A stretch of DNA of 64,000 nt from Cladopsammia gracilis (Eukaryota > Cnidaria > Anthozoa > Scleractinia > Dendrophylliidae). This document shows positions 12,140 through 23,263 of this stretch, piece by piece. Positions within the stretch are counted from its first letter, which is position 1; each line of letters begins with the position of its first letter. The stretch spans positions 62,001-126,000 of the forward strand of contig JAJGOT010000218.1 in assembly GCA_022457155.1 (NCBI GenBank), in the 5' to 3' direction. The position numbers and the translations under genes were made by a program. Under the pieces are notes generated by a model that was not told the origin of the DNA, searched no databases, and saw only the letters and a list, made by a program, of their open reading frames with translations.

Positions 12140-12439
12140 CTGAAAAATGGATATGGATACTTTGATCATGTTACACTGCAGAAACAATATAATGACTTTG
12201 CCACTTGATCATTGTCATGTTGCTTAAACAACTGAAGTTCAACCCATTGTTTCCATTCATCAAGGTATTTTATGGCAATAGTAATCGCACTTTAAAATAT
12301 AACGATCAACAATTTATTTTCAAAAATAGTTTGTTTTAAATTAATAAATTATATTTTTAAACGTAAATAAATTTTATACTTTGATCTAGAATTCCTGATA
12401 CATGTATAACTACATTTATAAGTGAAATTAAGCTTTTAC

Positions 12440-12553
12440 TTGTTTCACAGTTGCTGCCGGAGTATCCAGCCACGCAGTCACATCGATAACTTCCAACAAG
12501 ATCCACACATGTCGCTCCGTTCTTACATGGAGCAGGCGCACACTCGTTGGTGT
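12440..12553 (-). pseudogene. EGF exon with destroyed splice acceptor
   Basis: The reading frame ([37 protein letters not shown]) and the donor gtaaaa are intact. The acceptor dinucleotide, AG in the other repeats (ttttcag), is AA here (tttcaaacaccaacgag). The nearest alternative AGs give the wrong phase or run into a stop. Canonical splicing should therefore skip this exon, which keeps the frame because it is symmetrical. The neighbouring I-to-T change in the calcium-binding start fits relaxed constraint. Confidence 0.75.
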
Positions 12554-12786
12554 TTGAAATTTTGGTGTTCGTTAGTGAAAACAAATATAAAGTTTTAACC
12601 ATACTGTGTCACATTTGTATTACAAATGATTCATAGAATTATCTTTTGGCTACATCCCGTTCTGAGCCACGCAAAAAATATTGTTATTTTTTGGGCATTT
12701 ACAAAAAGTAATATGTTTTCGGTTCAACTTAGACGCCCTTTGTGGCACTCAAAACTTACAGGCTCAAGCGACTTAAGTTTAGAATG

Positions 12787-12960
12787 GCTATAGGCTATAT
12801 TAATCGCACGATATTCAATAAAGATCGCACTATAAAATATAATGATCTACAATTTCTTTTCATAACAACTTGTGTTTAAATTTATAGATGATATTTTGAA
12901 CGTAAATCATTTTTTACACTTTGCCCTATAATTTCTTATCCAACTACATTTTTTAAGAGA
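12787..12960 (-). repeat. Orphan EGF-unit intron flank
   Basis: This stretch duplicates 17150-17275, the intron sequence lying just downstream of the EGF exon at 17298 (shared blocks include tataatgatctacaatttct and ctataatttcttatccaact). Where an EGF exon would be expected next, the long inverted-repeat element begins instead. It is read here as the remnant of a further EGF unit. Confidence 0.6.
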
Positions 12961-13542
12961 GGAGATGCGGTTGCCACAATTTTGGACAAATGGCTTAAAA
13001 ACGTAAAAATGTAAAATCATACCTTAAACGTTGCAAAATTTTCCTTCCACGGCGTCATTTTACAGATTAACTGGCAGCAAATTTGAGATGGCCGTGTCAC
13101 GGATGCGTTACATTTGGTCACGGTTTTCTTCATCGGAATCCAAGCAGCGGTCATGTTAGCTAAAAACCTGAACATCTCCACAAAGTTCCATGAAATTAGT
13201 GTTGTTATTTAAACGAACATTCTTCCGACCGAAAAATCAGCAGCTGCTTATAAAATAAAGAAGTTTATATCGAGCAAAGATTTTTGAAACCGTCCATCTT
13301 GTCTTTTTAATAAATTACCGCTGACCAGAACAGAAATCTGGTCTGATCCGGAAATGAGTTCGACTGCCTGAAAAGCAATCCAAGGCGATGTGTTCAAAAT
13401 AACGGTGGCAAATACATTTTTTGTGAATATTCTTTGGACAAAGTGTGCAATAGCTTATCACTTTTAATTATCACAAAGTTTCAAGTAGATCGACTGCATT
13501 AATAAATAATCTCTTTAGGTAGGTCGTGCAACTCCGCTCCTT

Positions 13543-13775
13543 ATAATCTTAAAATGCCGCCTAGTAGTATTTAAATTGCCCGTACGTGGGGGGAAATCTC
13601 TATTCCTCATAAGCTCGGCTTCTTGGAGATTTCCCCGTCACAGTCACTCCTCCCAAGTTATGTATAAATTTTAAATTTAATGTTAATTAACCTATTTATT
13701 AACGTTTTTTCTTCTTGTAATTTATTGTGTGTGACAAAATAAATAAAATAAAATAAAATAAAATAAAATAAAAAG
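13543..13775 (+). mobile_element. Retroelement 3' tail ending in (aaaat)n, inserted in the left arm
   Basis: The left arm of the large inverted-repeat element is interrupted here relative to the right arm. The extra DNA includes gggaaatctctattcctcat and gagatttccccgtcacagtc and ends in a run of aaaat pentamers (13737-13773). That structure is typical of a 5'-truncated non-LTR element tail in plus orientation. The clade cannot be told from the tail. Confidence 0.55.
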
Positions 13776-15057
13776 AAATCCAATTATTGACCCCCGTCAT
13801 CCAACACTCCATATTAAGATGTAATTATTTTTCACACGATGAGACAGTTCTGTTTATTTTGCTATAACACAGGGGGCAAAGGAGACAAATTTGACTTGGC
13901 TTGAGAGCAGGCTCTCTTGTCTGGGTTTCCCGCGCGGGCGATAAAACTCAAAGCCCACGGGAGGATGTTTCGTATAACTCACTTTATAATTCAACACATT
14001 GATACACTGCCCAAATATGGTAAAAAGGTTATCGATATATGTTATGTCTACATGACGTATAACCAGCGATGGCGGTAAATTTCGCATTTTGAAGGATGGA
14101 CAAAAAAGGCGCGAAATTTTCGCGTTGTCGCGGTCGCAGTGATGTTTCTCAGCGTAGCTGAATGAAAACTGGTTCAAAGTTTAACCGCTCGACAAGAAGT
14201 GAATGAATGAGCACAATTTTCGTGAAATTCCTTTGGTAATCACCTCTGAAATATGATATAGACTTGATGTTTCCTCAGAAAAGTTTCTGATCTCGTCATT
14301 ACGGCTGTGGGAGCTAAAAAACGACCATTCCAAGTTTGTAAACAACGTTGATCGACTCAGCTCGTACTTCGATGTTTGAAAATTTGGTGCTTACGAAGGG
14401 ACTAAAAAGCCAAATGAACTACAGGTACGATATTTTAACCGTTTCTTGTATCCTTTAGCTGTGAATTTTTGTAAGCTTACTGTCCACGCTGCAGTTCTTT
14501 CCGACTTTTCGCCGCTATGTTTAGGTTCGTAGCCGTGTGTTTGTTCAATTTGTTTTGATTCTGAATTGAACTTTTTAAGATACGAAACACTTGTAACTAA
14601 GACATTCTATGCCATTTTACTGTGTTTTAATTCTTGTAGTCACTACTCTGTCCCGTTCTTTGAGTAGACGAAAGCTCTTCGTAGAAACTGTCAACTGATT
14701 GTGTACGCTAAATTAATTTTAGCTTGGCAAAAGATTCGGCATTCACTGCTTGTTGTTTAAGAAATGGTGCGAGGTAAAATATTGTAGTTCGCCTTTTTAC
14801 TTAATGAAAGGTTGTATATCTCAATGACTTTTTCTCAAAACTGTGATTTGTTATCAATGTGTTGAATTATAAAACAGTTCAAGTGTTCAAGCTTGCACAA
14901 TATTGACAAAGGCGCCACTTTCATTCATGAACTGTGTGATGTTGCAAGTTTCGCGCGGTAAAACATCTGTAAGCTTTTTTTTTTTTTTAAATAAAAGGCT
15001 TGTCGGCGATATTTTTTCTTCAAACTGTGCTTTGTTATCAATGTGTTGAATTATAAA

Positions 15058-15169
15058 ACTATTATAGCGCTCAAGCTTGCGTGATATCGCCTAATTTTAG
15101 CCGACTCGGCCTACGGCCTCGTCGGCTAAGTATTAGGCGATATCACGCGCGCTTTCGCGCTATAATAGT
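15058..15169. repeat. About 110-bp palindrome with GC-rich core
   Basis: The ends ctattatagcgc and gcgctataatag are inverted, followed inward by gatatcgcctaa/ttaggcgatatc and by agccgac/gtcggct around cggcctacggcctcg. It lies in the centre of the 4.2-kb element. A second inverted pair (ttatttcgcgcgaaaccc near 15185 and its complement near 16185) surrounds the following 1 kb, so several foldbacks are nested. Confidence 0.75.
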
Positions 15170-17297
15170 TAATTATACGCGTTATTTCGCGCGAAACCCA
15201 AACAAGAGATATTGCTATAATTTGGCACTCAGGGGGATCTAAAGCCATCCAAAGTGCTATTAAGGGGAATGCAGCTGAATTGATCACGAAAATCGAAATA
15301 TCTTGCCTTAGCTTTAAAAAGAGTACAGTGATGCAGAGAGTGAGTGCAGAATAGCGCCAGACATTTGTTGCGCTGCAAAGGAAATCGCGCTAGGCTCGCC
15401 TAGTTTGACGGATTGAACTGAATGACAACACTAAATTTCGTGTAAGGGTATGAAAATCTAGAAATTTCACTGTTCAAAAACACAAATGTAGCGTCTGCAA
15501 CATGGCTTAATTAGTTGGTTCTGTCATTCAAACTACTAATGATGAATCACCTCCCCATTCCAGCTCCACCATCTCTTCACCTGATAACTCTTTCCATTCG
15601 GGGAATCGGGGAAAGGGCAGCAGAATGTTTGGTGACGATAGTGGCGAGATGATAAAATACTCAAATTAAACACATGCATCTGAAATAAGAAGGGATGTCA
15701 TCAAGCACGTGTCCAGGTTTGCAGGATTCAGTCTCGGTGATTGCGCAAGTCGCTATAGAGTCATTATCTACAGAATGGTTTAATTTTGTGGGGTCGGATT
15801 ATGTGCCACTTCATTTTAATTGCGTTGGGTCTTATTCTAATGTCAGGACCGTATCACGCTGCGTCTTATAAGTGCAATTATAAAAGCTAAGTAGGATTAT
15901 AATCTCATGTGGCTGGGGCGTATCGTTAGGCATAATGCAATAACATGTATATAAAATACCTTTTTCTTACACAAACAACTCTTGTTGTTGTTGTTTTTGT
16001 CGTAGTGAATTAAAATAATTTAACACTGAATGCAAGCGACTACTTCTCCCCTCCCGGGTCCCCTTGCCACACCGTATATTACTAGTAGTGACGGAATCGA
16101 CAAAACATATCGCTTATTTAAAGGGAGAAGACTGGAAAACAGCGGGAATGACTGCTTGTTCATGTTATAGCAAAATCTCTTGTTTGGGGTTTCGCGCGAA
16201 ATAACCTGTATAAAGTGAGTCATACGAAACAGTCTCCGGAGGGCTTTGAGTTTTGTCGCCCGCCCGGGAAACGCAAACAAGAGAGCCTGCTCTCAAGCCA
16301 AGTCAAATTTGACTCCTTTACTCCCTGTGTTATAGCACTCGACTCATCGTGTGAAAAATCATTACATCTTAATATGGAGTTTAGTCCAGTTGTGGACCCC
16401 CTCACGCAACAGCGACACCTCCCCAGACGGGGGTCCATAACTGGACAATACGGAGCGGAGTTGCACGACCTACCTAAATTATATAGATTATTTATTCATG
16501 CAGTGGATCTACTTGGACTTTTGTGATAAAAGTGATATAGCTATTGCACACTTTGTCCAAAGAATATTTACAAAATAAATATCTTTACCACCGTTATTTT
16601 GAACAAATCGCCTTGGATTTCTTTTCAAGCAGTCGAACTCATTTCCGGATCAGACCAGATTTCTGTTCTGGTCAGCGGTAATTTATTAAAAAACAAGATG
16701 GACGATTTGAAAAGTCTTTGGCTCGATAAAAACTTCTTTATTTTGTCAGCAGCTGGTGATTTCTCGGTCGGAAGAATGTTTGTTTAAATAACAACACTAA
16801 CTTCATGGAACTTTGTGGAGATGTTCAGGTTTTTATAGATAACATGACCGCTGCTTGGATTCCGCTGAAGAAAACCGTGACCAAATTTCACGCATCCGTG
16901 ACACGGCCATCTCAAATTTGCTGCCAGGTAATCTGCAAAATGACGCCGTGGTAATAAAAAAAAAAATGTGGAACGTTTAAGGTATGATTTTAACTTTTTA
17001 AGCTTCTAAATCAGATTTGTTAATTCTAACTTGTGGAAAAGGGGGAAAAAAGGCGAAATTTGTGCGCTTGGGATGAAATCGCTGTCACACAACAGCAGTC
17101 GCCTAATTACAGATTTGTCCAAAATTATGGCAACCGTATCTCTTTGCATATTAAAGATCGCACCATAAAATATAATGATCTACAATTTCTTTTCATAATA
17201 ACTTGTGTTTAAATTCATAGATAAACGAAAATCATATTTACACTTTGCCCTATAATTTCTTATCCAACTACATTTAATAGTAAGATTAAGCTTTTAC

Positions 17298-17411
17298 TTG
17301 TTTCACAGTTGCTGCCAGAGTATCCATCCACGCAGTCACATCGATAACTTCCCACAAGATCCACACATGTCCCTCCGTTCTGACATGGAGCAGGTGCGCA
17401 CTCGTTAATGT
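17298..17411 (-). CDS. First cbEGF exon after the F5/8C domains
   Basis: 114-nt phase 1-1 exon, acceptor ttttcag and donor gtaaaa. It encodes [26 protein letters not shown] and [11 protein letters not shown], one calcium-binding EGF domain. It is separated from the rest of the array by about 5 kb holding the long inverted-repeat element, and from the F5/8C exon at 19691 by a 2.3-kb intron. Confidence 0.9.
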
Positions 17412-17756
17412 CTGAAAAATATAAAGGAGTGTCAAAAATGAATCCTTTGACCACTGCAGAAACAATGACTTTGCTACTTGATCAAGTGATATCGCACTTT
17501 AAAATATAACGATCTACATTTTCTTCTTTAAACGTAAATAAATTTTACGTTGACTATTCTGCAAATGGATTCATTTTTACTATGGCCTTGGCTATAGTAA
17601 AAGATCTTTGACTCATTACTCGTGACAGAATGCCAACGAGTTATAAAATGACTTTTATTCTCCGTCACTTTTTGAGGGCTGTACTAGAAAGTTCTAGAAT
17701 TAACTTCTTTTTGAAGTGTTTTTGAGATTAGACATCAGATAAGAACCAGACATATT

Positions 17757-17850
17757 TGGGAGGTTGAATGGCTGAATGGTGTAAAGTGCTGACTAATAGC
17801 CAAAAGGTCCCAGGTTCGAATCTCGCTCATGCCGTTCTTTTTTTTTTTTT
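17757..17850 (+). mobile_element. tRNA-derived SINE (or tRNA-like relic)
   Basis: An RNA polymerase III A box (tggctgaatgg, 17769-17779) and B box (ggttcgaatc, 17813-17822) are spaced by about 33 nt, as in tRNA genes. They are followed by a T-rich run that could terminate Pol III. The stems do not pair well enough for a functional tRNA. A tRNA-derived SINE head is the simplest reading. Confidence 0.6.
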
Positions 17851-18331
17851 TTCTTTCTTCTTCGGACTGAACATTATGAAAATGGTGTACTGTATTTTTC
17901 TTTTAGCGTTTGTCAAAAATCCTTACGTTTAATTTAAAAAAAAAAAAATTTGAACCGTGTCAGTGTGAAAACATAAGCTTACCGCAACAATCCGTTACGC
18001 GTTAGCATTTCTTATTCACGGGTTGGCTCTTTGGAGCCTTTGATTATAACTTAAACTCACCGTACATATGCGTTACGCCTTGAAAAGATACATTTGGCGA
18101 AGTGTTAAATGATACAGTCCGCAAAAGGTTGCGTGCACGCCAAAAGTTGGCTGATCGATAACGTGCTCTTATCTCTCGTAACTTCACTCCTTCAACCTTC
18201 GGTCTCGTTTTGACTCATGCATTTTATCGAGCGTGTCAATAAAGTATGTATTGTATAAATTTCTACACGGAACGCTTTGAGAACATTTATGGATGTAAAG
18301 AAATACATGTGAGCAATATTAGAAGATCTGG

Positions 18332-18450
18332 TTGCACGGCAGCCATGTTGCATGGTAGGAAAAATGAAAATGTTTTGCATTAGAAAGAACATTCTTTCCC
18401 ATAGGGAAAATAATCTATTGCTCCTGCCATGCAACATGGCTGCCGTGCAA
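18332..18450. repeat. 119-bp hairpin MITE
   Basis: The left end ttgcacggcagccatgttgc and the right end gcaacatggctgccgtgcaa are perfect inverted copies (about 27 bp), around a 65-bp centre. No coding capacity; typical of a very short foldback MITE. Confidence 0.8.
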
Positions 18451-19690
18451 AACCTATATAGAGACATGAAACATGGAAACAGAAATGAATAAAAAAAAAA
18501 TATAACGTAAATGTTCTACGCAGGAAAAAGGTCAAGTGGTATATTTGAGATAACCTGCAATGCAAGCTAATGCATTTGTTAAAGATGTGATGGCTTAATT
18601 GTTTAGAACTAACAGATTTAATATAAACATACCTTGGAGTCTTTCTTTATAAACGGGAACATGTTTTAGGTAGCATTAAACAGTATCTTCTTCTACTCAT
18701 GTTTGATCTGGTCTCACCTAGTGTTCACTCTTGAATAACTTATTACGAGGAGTATAGATGGCATGTACGAAACTCTAGAAGGTACCAGGCGATAATGATT
18801 TTCTCGCCGTTTCTCACTCAGTTTTCACAGCTATTTGTAAAGTCTCCAGTATTACACTACGGAATGTCTAGTGTTAAAACTAACGATACTGTTCTACTCT
18901 GTCGTTCAACAACATGATTTGTGATTTGTATTCTTTAATTAGTCCACTTATACAAAGAAAAAAATTCGGATTGCTGTTAGTTTTCTATCTTGCTTCCGAC
19001 AGTTGGCCTTCGTTGCATGCTCAATGCTATACAAAATCTTGTTTTAAAAAGAAAAAAAAGTAAAAAAAAAACCCAATGGATTCATCTTCGATTGTGAAGT
19101 AGTTACACTGAGCTATATCTTCATCATTTCTACTTGTGAAGAGTTATTTTTGTTGTCCACAACCTTCAATCGCATCTGTCAAAAGAACCGTTTGGCATTG
19201 TGTTCGTCCCTTATTGCTGTGGGATTTTTGTTCCGGCAAATTTTGTGTTTAATATAACTTTGCATTTCAGTTAGTTGTCGTGGTTTCAAGTGTCGGCTTC
19301 TGAGTGTAGGCGACTTTACAAATATAAATTTTATGTTTCTCCGTAAAAGCACATAAAGCACTAAATAATGTAGTGGAGTTTAATAAAGACGCCATGAGTT
19401 CAAGTTGTCTACAGCTACTTGTTTCGTTTTAATATAATTTTTCTTTGATAATTAATACTGTGAACCAAAAAAAAATGGACAACCCCCTCCATGACTCAGG
19501 CAAGATTTGCAGTCCGCTCAAATGATTTCTGACTTGTATGAGCGGGATGTGTTTTATAAAACTAAAAAGGTGGTAAACCTGGCCTGAACGTTTAGATCAA
19601 AATGCATATTGACACGCCCTCTAACATTTGTTGGACACTACACTTTTTCCTTACTTAATTACAATTAAAAAGGTAAACTATGAACATCAC

Positions 19691-19832
19691 CTTGACTGCA
19701 ACCATAAATCTCCACCCTCATTGATATGTGGCCTTGCCAAGTCAAAGGCCGAAAACGAACGTAACGCGTTAGGATTGTCGGGTAGAGTGGATGATAAATA
19801 ACAGTGTCTTGGTCTGTATTTCCAGCAAACTC
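19691..19832 (-). CDS. F5/8C domain 2, C-terminal exon
   Basis: 142-nt exon, phase 0 to phase 1, acceptor ccttag and donor gtgatg. It encodes EFAGNTDQDTVIYHPLYP, then RYVRFRPLTWQGHISMRVEI and YGC. This is the last third of a discoidin (F5/8 type C) domain: the conserved R-Y-V/I-R-F/I strand, an H-I-S-M-R-V-E strand and the closing cysteine, which pairs in the family with the N-terminal DC/GC. Its partner exon is 11.2 kb upstream at 31064-31389. The matching length (142 nt) and phase of the first domain's exon support the pairing. Confidence 0.9.
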
Positions 19833-20199
19833 CTAAGGAATAACAAGGTTAAATTCTTAGGGATTTATTATCCGAGACTTAGCCTTTAGATGGAAATATA
19901 TATATAAATTAGGTAGCGATGGGATTAAATAACGTAATGAATTGAAGCCACAGAGATGCTACTGTTTGTTGAAGTCGTTTAGATTTAATTTTATAGACAT
20001 TATTAAGGTACCATTGCTTGTCAGAGTCACCTTCCCAAGCAGAGTGGCTTTGGTTTGCAAAGTAAAGGAAACACAAATAACTGCCGAAAAGTCGTATTGG
20101 AGATGCGAATACTGCACGCAATTGTAAAATGTCTTTGTATGTCAAAATGTAATCGCTACTTGAGTTTAGAGCTATAGTCTAAAGCTTTTGTGTTCTTAA

Positions 20200-20919
20200 G
20201 GTTACAGTGTACCTTCAGATCGAAAATTTATTGAAATTTTTTTTTTGGCGTTAAAATAAAGTTTACAGAAAGAACTTTCATCCAAAAAAAAAAGTATCAA
20301 AAAATAGTGAAAATTGACGGAGAAATGACGGTATAACTTTTGTGGGCGGAGTTTGTTTATTAAGCGATATGTTTTTTTAAGCGCCGTTTTCTCACAGTTA
20401 ATTTTTCGCTTGTTGGGGACTCTTTAAAGAGCTACAACTCAAAGGAAATTTGTTCGATTTTCCTTAAATTTGGACAGAAACTAGGCTAACATATAATCAA
20501 CAAAAATGTGTCGGCGAATTTCTTAATTCCGAAAACTTTTTCGTCAAGAGGCATTTACGTGCGATCATTCCAATTTTTTTTCTCCCCTTTTCGAAAATAT
20601 TCTGTAACTTTTCACTGCAATCGAATATGGAAAATCGCCGACACGTTTTTTTAGCGCTTTGTGTCCGGAAACCCGAGAACAAATCAAATTAGCAAAATAT
20701 AATAATCGCTTTGAGTTATAGCGTTTTAAAGCTGATTCGGACGTTCGAATTTAGACGTCGTAAAAAATTCGACAATTCATTTTATTACCAAATGGTTTCC
20801 ATATTTAGATAGCCAGCTCTATAAGCTTTAATTTGATGTCTGGGTTTAGGTATATTAAATGTAATCTTAAGACGCTAGAGCTGTTATACTGGAGACACCC
20901 CCGAAGGTACACTGTAACC
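20200..20919. mobile_element. 720-bp inverted-repeat element bounded by TTAA
   Basis: The inverted ends ggttacagtgtaccttc and gaaggtacactgtaacc (17 bp, exact) are each flanked by TTAA (20196-20199 and 20920-20923). There is no long frame. TTAA target use suggests a non-autonomous piggyBac-like element, although the GG-start terminus differs from the usual CCC. Confidence 0.65.
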
Positions 20920-21148
20920 TTAACTGTTTTTGCCTGCGCTGTTTTGAAGTTCCTTAACCTGGTGGGAGGCGGGGGGACACACTGTGCTGCATTTGTAACT
21001 TTCAGAGAATTAACGCTATGATAATCAAACGTAGAGAGCATATATTACGTTTAAAACGTGAGGTCCACAAAATGTAACGATTACGTCATTGTATTTCTCG
21101 ATTTGTTCAAAACCTTAGAAAACCATCCAAAAGTAATCAAAACCAATT

Positions 21149-22405
21149 AAGGTGTTTCCCTCCAGTTTCCATGCAGCCGCACCGACCATTTTTGAGCGGC
21201 CGTTTTACTAACTTTCCTTTATTGAATTACTATGAAACTTACACAAAATATTGTACTTAGTTTGAAGTTTATAAGAGTGTAACAATTTCGTAAATCGCAT
21301 TTAAAATTGCGAAAATAAACGAGAAACATTGAAATCACTTGAGTCTAAATTCCGAGTGATTGCGATGGCATCTAGAAAAATCAAAACTATTACGATAAAC
21401 TATGATCTATGGCAAACAAAATACCTAAAAATTAGAAAATTTTGTCAGGCCGATTTTGAGTAAATCAGAAAAACATTTCCAACTTGCGATTTTGCATGTG
21501 TATGAGCACATCCATAAGTTCCTCAATTAAGCTTATAAAATTTTAATTTCACAATCTCAAATTTACGTCAACATGCGTGTTTAGTGTGTGAGATGAAACT
21601 GTGAAAGTTTGAAAGCGTTTCTCGTTTTAGTTTTGGAGATTCGATTTTCTATAGGAAACTATATTTTTTTGACTGAGTCCTTGATATTATAGTTTTAGCG
21701 CTTTTCTACATATTTCAAAAACCGCGAGATAGATTTTTTTAAAACTTTTATGGTCGTTTCTTTATAATATCAACAATATTGTCTCCAAGTTTCATCTTGA
21801 TTGAAACATAGCAACATGGTCAAATAAAAGAATGAAGTTCACCTAAAACGCGATTGAGACTTTGTGTTTTGATTGCACGGTTCAAGGCGTACGTCGCAAA
21901 GACGCTTTAATTAATTCAGGTGAAGTGTAACGCATTTCTGCGTATTGAGAATTATGCAAATCGCGTTGACTTCTTTCTTTTCCCTACAATTCAAAATGTC
22001 GAGAGTGTCCAGTGCACGTCAAATGCGAAAAAAAAACCTGCTTTCAAATAAACGTCCCACTGAAATTCGTGGGAATGATAAAAATAACGTGGAACACAGC
22101 CCCTAACGTTACTCCGCAAAACATGATGGTCGCGCAGAAATGCGTTGCGCTTCACCTGAATTAATTAATTAAAGCGTCTTTGTGCGCCTTCAACCGTGCA
22201 ATCAAAGCACAAAGTCTCAATCGCGTTTTGGGTGAACTTTACTATTTAATTTGACCATGTTGCAATGTTTCAATCAAGATGAAACTTCGAGACAATGTTC
22301 TTTATATTACAAAGAAACGACTATACAGGTTTAAAAAAAATCTGTCTCACGGTTTTTTAAATATATAGAAAAGCGCTAAAACTTCAATATCAAGGACTCA
22401 GTCAA
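21149..22405. mobile_element. Large foldback element, left arm, centre and part of right arm
   Basis: The left arm runs from aaggtgtttccctccagttt to about 21965. The inner part (21670-21960) is matched in reverse complement at 22110-22405, and the outer 530 bp are matched at 30343-30866. The two right-hand pieces together complete the expected right arm. The original element was therefore about 1.8 kb and was later split by insertion. The left flank is TTAA and the right flank TTAT, suggesting TTAA targeting with one mutation. Confidence 0.75.
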
Positions 22406-22971
22406 ATCAAAGGGCTCTTAAAGCCATCTCGTTAAAGCGTTAGAACGTGAGGTTAATAAAAACAAAATAGAAGAATTGATAGTGAATATGGTAAAGATGC
22501 CGTTGTAGCGCACCTTTAGAATAAGTCTACTTAAAATACGTACATGAAAACATCACATGATGCAAATCAGTCAATAGAAATTTATGTTCACGAAATGGGC
22601 GTAGTTTACATTTTCAAAAAAAAAACAACTTTAACATGCAAGGCTGATCAGACAGCAAATTTGTTCGATTTATTTTAATAAGATATGCCCGATATTTCGG
22701 TTACACAAAACTAACCTTCATTAGGGGCTAGGAAAGCTTAGTGAAGATGGAAACAAACGGTTACAATATTTAAAATGGGCTAAGATAAATTGCTGGCACA
22801 CGATAGGCTAATAAACAAGTAACGGTCCAACTATATATTGCTACTGTTTGTTCTAGTGGTCCTTGCATTTTTACAGAAGTTATTTACATTTTCACGCTAG
22901 TGACTAAAATGGGGTCCTATTATTTGGTTATACAATAGACGTGTTTAGAAAATGTTATAGGCTGGGCCTTA

Positions 22972-22974
<3 letters not shown>

Positions 22975-23030
<56 letters not shown>
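22975..23030. repeat. (ATT)n microsatellite
   Basis: Long uninterrupted trinucleotide run; it produces a spurious poly-isoleucine frame. Confidence 0.95.
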
Positions 23031-23263
23031 TTTTATTTTTTATTTTTTTTGCAAAAGGAGGGGAACCCGTGCCCCTCTGCTAACAACTTCTCTGTACAGC
23101 ATTGGGGGATCTGTTCTCATCAGTGCCCCACTTTTTCAAGACCAAAAGCCAGAATAGTCCTAAACTTCGACGACTAAGGAGAGCTTTTTTTCACAAGATT
23201 TGGTGCCGTTTTTTCACCACAAGCAAGAAAGCGTCTGGTAACTATCTGTCTTCGCTTTGGTGA

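Larger units (their letters stand above)
10600..12250 (-). repeat. Tandem array of EGF exon-plus-intron units
   Basis: Four consecutive units start their exons 396, 426 and 427 nt apart. Not only the 114-nt exons but also the introns (for example the stretch taagtgaaattaagttttta beside the donor, and aaatggatatggatactttg beside the acceptor) are repeated. The units at 11599 and 12026 are almost identical throughout, including intron sequence, which indicates recent unequal crossover or gene conversion. Confidence 0.9.
12965..17131. mobile_element. 4.2-kb element with about 1-kb inverted arms
   Basis: The left terminus gatgcggttgccacaatttt and the right terminus aaaattatggcaaccgtatc are inverted copies. 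The match continues for roughly 1 kb on each side (left about 12965-14000, right about 16145-17131), with blocks such as ggccgtgtcacggatgcg and caggctctcttgt recognisable in both. The centre has no long frame, so the element is non-autonomous. Long inverted arms recall Mutator-like or foldback elements. No clear target duplication was found, so the superfamily stays open. Confidence 0.7.

Noticed and set aside
13854..16526. Frames on opposite strands with similar sequence (SLLSSQVKF)
   Set aside because: They are the two inverted arms of the 4.2-kb element, not a gene pair.
17757..17850. Functional tRNA gene
   Set aside because: The boxes are present but the acceptor and T stems do not pair adequately.
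22941..23177. Frame with a poly-isoleucine run
   Set aside because: Produced by the ATT microsatellite; no flanking domain.
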